In this document: piece after piece, positions 58,900-64,000 of the stretch
Numbering within the stretch: the stretch's first letter is position 1
Layout of the letters: every line of letters begins with the position of its first letter
Assembly: GCA_900318265.1 (NCBI GenBank)
Contig: ONKA01000004.1
Coordinates: forward strand, 1-64,000
Length of the DNA: 64,000 nucleotides
Origin: an uncultured Bacteroidales bacterium
Lineage (GTDB): Bacteria; Bacteroidota; Bacteroidia; Bacteroidales; F082
Reading direction: 5' to 3'
Made by a program: the position numbers and the translations under genes
The notes under the pieces: model-generated
Told to the model about the DNA's origin: nothing
Seen by the model: the letters and a program-made list of their open reading frames with translations, nothing else
Databases searched by the model: none

Positions 58900-60104
58900 A
58901 GTGTGTGATCGTTTTGTTTAAGAGGCAAAGTTACACTAAAAATCTTTCCATCGTTTAAAATTTCCACATTTTCATTCCATTTTATCCGATAACGCTCCGC
59001 CAAATTGGCCAAACCAATCCCCGTTCCTTCTTCTTTGCCAATTTTTGGTTGAATTTTATTACTAATTATCAAGTGATTAGCATCGTCAGTATGAATATGC
59101 ACCATCAGTTGTTGCTTCGACGAGATAACATTGTGCTTGATGGCGTTTTCTATCAACCCTTGGATTGAGAGCGGCAACACATAATGGTTGTCGTACGCAT
59201 CATGATCGATGCCATGGTCAAAAGCCAAGTTGTCGCCATAGCGCATCTTCATCATCCGACAATAGGAACGCACACAATCCAGCTCTTCGGACAAAGTCAC
59301 CACCTCCTTGTTCTGCAAGGTGTAGCGCAACACGCCCGACAATTGTTGGATGAATTCTTCCGCCTTGTCGGCATCGTCCTCAATCAGCGACCGCAACGTG
59401 TTCAACGAATTGAAAAGGAAATGTGGGTCAAGCTGGTTCTTCAAGGCCTCATAACGCGAGTTGAGGTTCTCGGCACGAAGCGTTTCGTTTTCCACGGCTA
59501 TCCTCTTTTCATAGTAAAGGGAACGTTGCAGATAACTGAACACAAATGCGATGGCCACCAACATAAAGTCACCCAACATGCCACGGCTGATATAGCCCAT
59601 CAACGAGCGCTGCGGACCAGGTCCGTAGGGCCAGATATACAATTGCACAAGCGTACAAATAGAACTTAAAAAACATGCAAGCAACAACGAACCGATGACA
59701 TTCAGCATCAACTCGTCTCGATGCCGTCTATAGGTCCTGCCCATAACCCATCTGTTGAAGAGAAACACTGAAAAAATCATCAAAAAGGTAAATGGGATAT
59801 TGAACAACAAGATGGTCGAGAATTTCGGTTTTACAAATTTATAGCCCGGTTGGAACCGATCGGCCTGAAAAAGGGCAGGCCATCGTTTTTGAATCTCACC
59901 AAATGCCAGTTCGTTCTGACCTACCACATGCTCTTTTTCCGGTTCTACCACTTCTTCATCACTTGAACTGGCGAACGAGGGACGACCGAAATAGTGACTC
60001 AGCGCAAACAGGGCATAATAGGCAATCGTTATGGCAAGAGACATCATAACAATCCTTTTCAGCGAAAGATAGTTGTCGACCGTATTAATTGTGTGTTTAT
60101 TCAT
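58896..60104 (-). CDS. LytS-type sensor histidine kinase
   Basis: A 402-residue membrane kinase. TM segments are at about 17-36, 97-116, 135-155 and 175-192, with an acidic loop at 45-60 (SSSDEEVVEPEKEH). The His_kinase phosphoacceptor is QLDPHFLFNSLNTLRSLI with H228. The ATPase part has LIENAIKHNVIS (N box) and GTGIGLANLAERYRI. It pairs with the overlapping LytTR regulator gene. It starts 15 bases after the MacB-like permease gene, so sensor and efflux pump are likely on one transcript. Confidence 0.92.
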   Translation of the reverse strand: MNKHTINTVDNYLSLKRIVMMSLAITIAYYALFALSHYFGRPSFASSSDEEVVEPEKEHVVGQNELAFGEIQKRWPALFQADRFQPGYKFVKPKFSTILLFNIPFTFLMIFSVFLFNRWVMGRTYRRHRDELMLNVIGSLLLACFLSSICTLVQLYIWPYGPGPQRSLMGYISRGMLGDFMLVAIAFVFSYLQRSLYYEKRIAVENETLRAENLNSRYEALKNQLDPHFLFNSLNTLRSLIEDDADKAEEFIQQLSGVLRYTLQNKEVVTLSEELDCVRSYCRMMKMRYGDNLAFDHGIDHDAYDNHYVLPLSIQGLIENAIKHNVISSKQQLMVHIHTDDANHLIISNKIQPKIGKEEGTGIGLANLAERYRIKWNENVEILNDGKIFSVTLPLKQNDHTL

Positions 60105-60119
60105 AACACAAATGGTTTG

Positions 60120-61340
60120 TTATTCGTACCTCAAAGCATTGATGGGATCGGTGCGTGAAGCTTTCAAAGCGGGGAAGAAGCCCGAAATGAGGCCCAAAAT
60201 GGCGCACGACACAAAGGAGATAAACATCCAAGGCACATTGACAATATAAGGCATCGACATGGCCAAAGAAACCACATAAGAGAGCAACAAGCCCAGCAAA
60301 AGGCCAATCACACCACCGATAAGGCTCAGGATGATACTCTCGGTAAGAAACTGCATCAAAATGGCAGAGTTCTTGGCGCCAATGGACATGCGCAGGCCGA
60401 TTTCCTTGGTGCGCTCAGTCACCGTTACATACATGATGTTCATGATGCCGATGCAACCCACCAGCAACGATATCAAAGCAATGGCGACCAACACTGTGGT
60501 GATCATGCCTGTCATCGACGACATCATCTCCAACATCTCCTGCTGGGTGCGCACCTCGAAGTCGTCAACACCGCCTTCAGGAATCTTGTGAGAGGCACGT
60601 AGAATGCTCTCTATTTCCTCCACTGCAGCCTCAGCCACATTTTCGGATGCAGCAGAACATACAATTTGCTGAATATAGTCTACACCCAACATGCGCTTTT
60701 GCACGGTGCTGTAAGGCATCACTACAAGGTCATCCTGGTCCATGCCCATACCGTTCTCGCCACGTTCCTTCAAGGTGCCGATGACTTTGAAAGGCATATT
60801 CCCCACACGGATGGTCTTTCCGATGGGATCCTCGCCGTCGTCAAAGAGATTCTCGACGATGGTTTGGCCTATCAAGCCAACCTTGGCGTATTTTTTCACG
60901 TCGTCATCAGTGAAATTCACACCCGTGGCGATTTCGTATTTCCTAATATCCAAGTAATCCGGCGAACCTCCATATACTGTTCCCGACCAGTTTTTGGAAC
61001 CGTTCACCAACTGACCAGCGCTGTTCACCACAGGGCTGACCATAGTAACGTTTTTGGCGCCTTTGGCTATCAACTCACAATCCCTGACCTTGAGCGACTG
61101 CACGTTGCCCGAACCCATGCTCACGCCACCTCGCCTTTGGTTGGCACGCATCACCATGATGAGGTTGGTGCCCATGTCAGAGAGTTGGTTGGCCGTGCTC
61201 TGCTTCAGTCCTTCGCCCAAGTTGACCACCGCGATGACGGCGGCAATGCCAATCACGATACCGAGCATGGAAAGAGCGGTGCGCGTCTTGTTGCGCAGCA
61301 GGGCTTTCGCCGAAATCCTTATGAGATTCAGTATATCCAT
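60120..61340 (-). CDS. MacB-type ABC transporter permease
   Basis: A 406-residue permease of the MacB/FtsX topology. An N-terminal TM is at about 19-42 (RTALSMLGIVIGIAAVIAVV). A periplasmic domain of about 220 residues follows, then three TM segments (MITTVLVAIALISLLVGCIGIMNIMYV, IILSLIGGVIGLLLGLLLSYVVS, WMFISFVSCAILGLISGFFPA), ending in the family motif KASRTDPINALRYE. Together with the ATPase and the MacA-like adaptor it drives export through TolC by mechanotransmission. The substrate is unknown (macrolides, peptides and toxins are known for the family). The gap to the ATPase gene is one base. Confidence 0.92.
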   Translation of the reverse strand: MDILNLIRISAKALLRNKTRTALSMLGIVIGIAAVIAVVNLGEGLKQSTANQLSDMGTNLIMVMRANQRRGGVSMGSGNVQSLKVRDCELIAKGAKNVTMVSPVVNSAGQLVNGSKNWSGTVYGGSPDYLDIRKYEIATGVNFTDDDVKKYAKVGLIGQTIVENLFDDGEDPIGKTIRVGNMPFKVIGTLKERGENGMGMDQDDLVVMPYSTVQKRMLGVDYIQQIVCSAASENVAEAAVEEIESILRASHKIPEGGVDDFEVRTQQEMLEMMSSMTGMITTVLVAIALISLLVGCIGIMNIMYVTVTERTKEIGLRMSIGAKNSAILMQFLTESIILSLIGGVIGLLLGLLLSYVVSLAMSMPYIVNVPWMFISFVSCAILGLISGFFPALKASRTDPINALRYE

Positions 61341-61341
61341 A

Positions 61342-62091
61342 TCAATAATCGTTTTCTACAGGCAATGCCGCAAGGGCTTCAGCCGCCGATTTGGTCGTCA
61401 CGGACTCATCACGAAGGATGTGACCGTCGCGCAAGAATATCGTTCTACTAGTAAATACCGCAATATCAGACTCATGCGTCACAAAGGCAATGGTCTTCCC
61501 CTGCTCGTGAAGACTCTGGAAAAGGCTCATGATTTCGTAGGAGGTGCGGGTATCGAGGTTACCCGTGGCTTCGTCGGCTAAAACGATGACAGGGTCGTTG
61601 ACCAAGGCACGAGCAATGGCCACACGCTGCTGCTGACCACCCGAGAGCTGGTTGGGCATGTGTCCCATGCGGTCTTTCAAGCCTACCAATTCCAAAGCGT
61701 GTTGCGCCTTTTCGTGACGCTCGCGGTGCGACACATCGGGATTATAGACCAAAGGCAGCTCCACGTTCTCCAAAGCCGAGGTGCGCGGCAAGAGGTTGTA
61801 GGACTGAAACACAAAACCAATCTTGCGATTGCGAATCTCTGAAAGCTCGTTTTTGGTCTTCGTCCTCACCGAGATGCCATCAATGTAATACTCGCCTGCC
61901 GTAGGTTGGTCGAGACAACCGAGGATGTTGAGCAAGGTCGACTTGCCGCTGCCCGACGAGCCCATGATGCTCACAAACTCCCCCTGGCAGATGTCGAACG
62001 ACACGCCCTTGAGGGCATGCACCTCCTCACTGCCTACGACGAACGTCCGCTTGAGGTTCTCAACCTTGATGATGGATTGCCGTTCGCTCAT
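61342..62091 (-). CDS. ABC transporter ATP-binding protein (MacB/LolD-type)
   Basis: A 249-residue ATPase. Walker A is GSSGSGKST (about 44-52), the Q-loop is FVFQSYNLLPRTSALENVELP, the signature is LSGGQQQRVAIARAL, Walker B is VIVLADEATGNLD, and the switch His is in IAFVTHESDIA. It is a separate chain here, whereas E. coli MacB has ATPase and permease in one protein. It is encoded between the adaptor and permease genes with gaps of two and one bases, so all three are made together. Confidence 0.94.
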   Translation of the reverse strand: MSERQSIIKVENLKRTFVVGSEEVHALKGVSFDICQGEFVSIMGSSGSGKSTLLNILGCLDQPTAGEYYIDGISVRTKTKNELSEIRNRKIGFVFQSYNLLPRTSALENVELPLVYNPDVSHRERHEKAQHALELVGLKDRMGHMPNQLSGGQQQRVAIARALVNDPVIVLADEATGNLDTRTSYEIMSLFQSLHEQGKTIAFVTHESDIAVFTSRTIFLRDGHILRDESVTTKSAAEALAALPVENDY

Positions 62092-62093
62092 GA

Positions 62094-63365
62094 TTATTTC
62101 TGGCCACCTGAGTTGCCACCTTTATTGTTGTTATTGTTCCTATTTCTATCGGGAGGTCCGGGCATGAAAGGATTCTCTCCCTTCTTCACGGTCTTCTCCT
62201 TGGCAACAAATTGTGCCGACAACACGACGGAGTCGCCAACCTGAACGCCTTGCTCGATGATCTTGTAGGCGCCATCACTCATGCCCACTTTCACGGGATA
62301 CGGCATCATATCGGCTCCCTTCTTCAACCAAACTACCGAATGACTTGTTGCCGATGACTTGTCCATCTGCGGACGTTCACCTTGCGGTGGCTCAGGACGT
62401 TGACCTTCGGGTTTGTCAGCTTTGCGGATGGCCTTCAGCACCGCCTCATCGGGCGTGAAGTTGAAAGCCTCTGCAGGCACGGCTAAACCCGTTTGCTCTT
62501 CTGTGACAATGGTCACGCTGGCAGTCATGCCAGGGAAGAGTTTTTGATCGGGGTTAGGTGCCTCGATGATGACAGTATAGGTCACCACATTGCTCGTGGT
62601 GGTAGGTTTCATGCGGATTTGGTTCACGGTGCCTTCAAACACATCGTCCATGTAGGCGTCGACGGTGAAGGTCACCCTCTGTCCCACTTTCACCTGCCCG
62701 ATGTCGGCCTCGTCGACATCGGCTTCTACCTGCATCTTGGTCAAGTCATTGGCCAAGGTAAACAATGTAGGCGTACTGAACGAGGCAGCCACCGTCTGAC
62801 CCACCTCTACGGCACGGTCGAGCACGATGCCATCGATAGGCGAATAGATTTCGGCATAGGCCAAGTCAACACGCGCCTGGTCGTATGAAGCTTGAGCGTT
62901 TCGCTTGCTCATCTGCGCCTGCGTGTAGGAGTTCTGTGCCTCTTGGTAGGCAGCCAAGGTGGCAGCATTCGCTTCATAGAGCTGTTTGGTACGCTCGTAT
63001 GTCAGCTTGGCGTAGTTGAGCTGACTCTCGGCCGAAGTAAGGCTCGCCTTGGCACGGCTAAGGCTCTGGTTAAGGGTCTGCTTGTCCAATTCGGCCATCA
63101 ATTGACCTTTCTTTACCACGTCGTTGAAGTCGACATAGATTTTTTCCACCTTACCCGACACCTGGGTACCAACTTCAACGGTCTCCACCGGCTCAATGGT
63201 ACCTGTCGCAGTGACGGTATTCTCAACGGTATACTCCCCCACCACATGGGTTCGGATCACCAATTCCTTGTTTGCTGATTTCGTCAACTTGACGATGACT
63301 ATCGCGGCAATGGCCAAAACGATGATGCCCAAGATAATCAGCCATATTTTTCTTTTTTTCTTCAT
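62094..63365 (-). CDS. MacA-like periplasmic adaptor (membrane fusion protein)
   Basis: A 423-residue adaptor. An N-terminal TM anchor spans about 6-27 (KIWLIILGIIVLAIAAIVIVKL). A barrel/lipoyl half is at 45-85 (GTIEPVETVEVGTQVSGKVEKIYV). A long helical hairpin covers about 90-165 (LDKQTLNQSLSRAKASLTSAESQLNYAKLTYERTKQLYE). The second lipoyl half is AEIYSPIDGIVLDRAVEVGQTV, followed by a membrane-proximal region and an Asn/Gly-rich C-terminus (RNRNNNNNKGGNSGGQK). It links the ABC pump to the TolC-type channel encoded just upstream. Confidence 0.93.
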   Translation of the reverse strand: MKKKRKIWLIILGIIVLAIAAIVIVKLTKSANKELVIRTHVVGEYTVENTVTATGTIEPVETVEVGTQVSGKVEKIYVDFNDVVKKGQLMAELDKQTLNQSLSRAKASLTSAESQLNYAKLTYERTKQLYEANAATLAAYQEAQNSYTQAQMSKRNAQASYDQARVDLAYAEIYSPIDGIVLDRAVEVGQTVAASFSTPTLFTLANDLTKMQVEADVDEADIGQVKVGQRVTFTVDAYMDDVFEGTVNQIRMKPTTTSNVVTYTVIIEAPNPDQKLFPGMTASVTIVTEEQTGLAVPAEAFNFTPDEAVLKAIRKADKPEGQRPEPPQGERPQMDKSSATSHSVVWLKKGADMMPYPVKVGMSDGAYKIIEQGVQVGDSVVLSAQFVAKEKTVKKGENPFMPGPPDRNRNNNNNKGGNSGGQK

Positions 63366-63382
63366 AGTTGTTGTTCATTGTC

Positions 63383-63450
63383 GGGCCTTCGACAAGCTCA
63401 GGCACCTTAGACCATCGTATAATTCAGGTCCCTGAGCCCGTCGAAGGGCC
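63383..63450. repeat. Inverted repeat between the TolC-like and MacA-like genes
   Basis: GGGCCTTCGACAAGCTCAGG (63383-63402) and its near-inverse CCTGAGCCCGTCGAAGGGCC (63431-63450) fill the 90-base gap. The pair would form a 20-base stem with a 28-base loop in RNA. It lacks a T-run on the minus strand, so it is more likely an inserted palindromic element than a terminator. Confidence 0.7.
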
Positions 63451-63455
63451 GTTTG

Positions 63456-63995
63456 TCATAGAGTAATGTTTTTGCCCATATAGACATCCAAAATCTTCCG
63501 TTTCATCAACAAGGAATACTTGTTCTGTATATAAGAATTAAGGGCGTTCAGATAATTGTTTTGCTGTTGCAACAGCTCCACGGTGGTGATATTACCGTAT
63601 TGATACTGCATGTTGTATGCATTGAAGCTTTTGCTGTAGGCGTTTTCCTTGACTTGCGAAACCTGGTAGGCATTGTAAGCCGACACCACGTTTCTGTATG
63701 CCTGAACTGCCGCTTGGCGCACCGCGAGAGTCGATTGTTCGTAGTCCAACTGGGCTTGTTCCAAGGCGATGCGGCTCTTCTTCACATTGGCTTTGGTTTG
63801 TCCACGGCTATAAATCGGGATACTCATCGAAACGCCTACTGACTCGGTCGGTGTGCCATACCATTTCGAATTGCCATCGCTGTCGTACGACAAAATGCCC
63901 ATGCCCACGTTGGCATTGGCCGAGATGGAAGGGAAGTAATTGCCCCGCGCCAAGTCGACGCTCTTCTCAGCCAAACGGATGTCATAATCGCTCAT
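63456..63995 (-). CDS. TolC-family outer membrane efflux protein, C-terminal part (continues beyond window)
   Basis: The frame is open to the window edge, so the Met at 63995 is probably internal. The visible 179 residues have the TolC helical repeat: LAEKSVDLARGNYFPSISANANVGMG, then GVSMSIPIYSRGQTKANVKKSRIALEQAQLDYEQS, long helices, and the final QYQYGNITTVELLQQQNNYLNALNSYIQNKYSLLMKRKILDVYMG. It forms the outer membrane duct for the adjoining MacA/MacB-type pump. It is upstream of the adaptor gene in the same direction, separated by an inverted repeat. Confidence 0.9.
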   Translation of the reverse strand: MSDYDIRLAEKSVDLARGNYFPSISANANVGMGILSYDSDGNSKWYGTPTESVGVSMSIPIYSRGQTKANVKKSRIALEQAQLDYEQSTLAVRQAAVQAYRNVVSAYNAYQVSQVKENAYSKSFNAYNMQYQYGNITTVELLQQQNNYLNALNSYIQNKYSLLMKRKILDVYMGKNITL

Positions 63996-64000
63996 GCGCA

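Overview
The window looks like a chromosomal segment of a Bacteroidales-type member of the Bacteroidota. The evidence is direct. Many genes are preceded by the phylum's -7 element TAnnTTTG, often as TATCTTTG. Shine-Dalgarno sequences are mostly absent. There are TonB-dependent receptors with N-terminal carboxypeptidase-regulatory-like domains, type IX secretion (T9SS) cargo with C-terminal sorting domains, a T9SS plug protein and a PorV/PorQ-like protein. Families typical of the phylum (DUF4837, DUF5686, ORF6N, many lipoproteins) are also present. No rRNA, CRISPR array, prophage or complete conjugative element is visible.

Layout. 0-3.5 kb is accessory: a cut-off AbiEi-like antitoxin with a truncated AbiEii toxin, a tandem AT-rich repeat, a PIN toxin/antitoxin pair, an HsdR-N nuclease-like protein, a small ORF, a lipoprotein, and a GIY-YIG nuclease gene bracketed by inverted palindromic repeats. 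3.5-21 kb is mostly housekeeping and envelope: a DUF4837 lipoprotein with an MltD-like transglycosylase, an AI-2E family permease, a ParE-type toxin pair, GNAT, YbaK, an Ig-like lipoprotein, PurL, a TonB-type barrel, PriA, the T9SS plug protein, a HIT protein and GreA. 21-31 kb is a three-gene outer-membrane/secretion operon: a TonB receptor, a 1506-residue T9SS cargo and a PorV/PorQ-like protein. 31-38 kb holds two small lipoproteins, DAHP synthase/chorismate mutase, an IS200-type transposase, AsnRS, sigma-54 and a sensor kinase. 38-43 kb is a four-gene exported-protein operon, including an M1 peptidase with a sorting domain. 43-50 kb has a zeta toxin with a small partner gene, a GH29 fucosidase, a frameshifted LeuRS with an extra nuclease-like domain, a DUF4160/DUF2442 pair and a secreted protein with a structured leader. 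50-58 kb has ORF6N, RuvB, a SPOR protein, a 2-hydroxyacid dehydrogenase, RidA, FtsB, DUF5686, ApbE, a zinc-ribbon protein and tRNA-Lys(CTT). 58-64 kb is a TolC-MacA-MacB type efflux operon running into a LytS/LytTR two-component system.

How the genes work together. The envelope theme dominates: substrate uptake (TonB barrels), T9SS export and surface anchoring, glycan trimming (fucosidase), peptidoglycan remodelling and drug/peptide efflux. The accessory theme is small toxin-like modules and palindromic repeats sitting next to single-strand transposase or GIY-YIG nuclease genes. The observations most worth a second look are the nuclease-like domain inside LeuRS and the nearby frameshift, the repeat-bracketed GIY-YIG cassette, the repeat-derived 5' end of the DAHP synthase gene, an intrinsic terminator inside the greA leader, and a structured RNA-like region near 49.8 kb. 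I saw no single gene cluster that I would confidently call a new defence or metabolic system.
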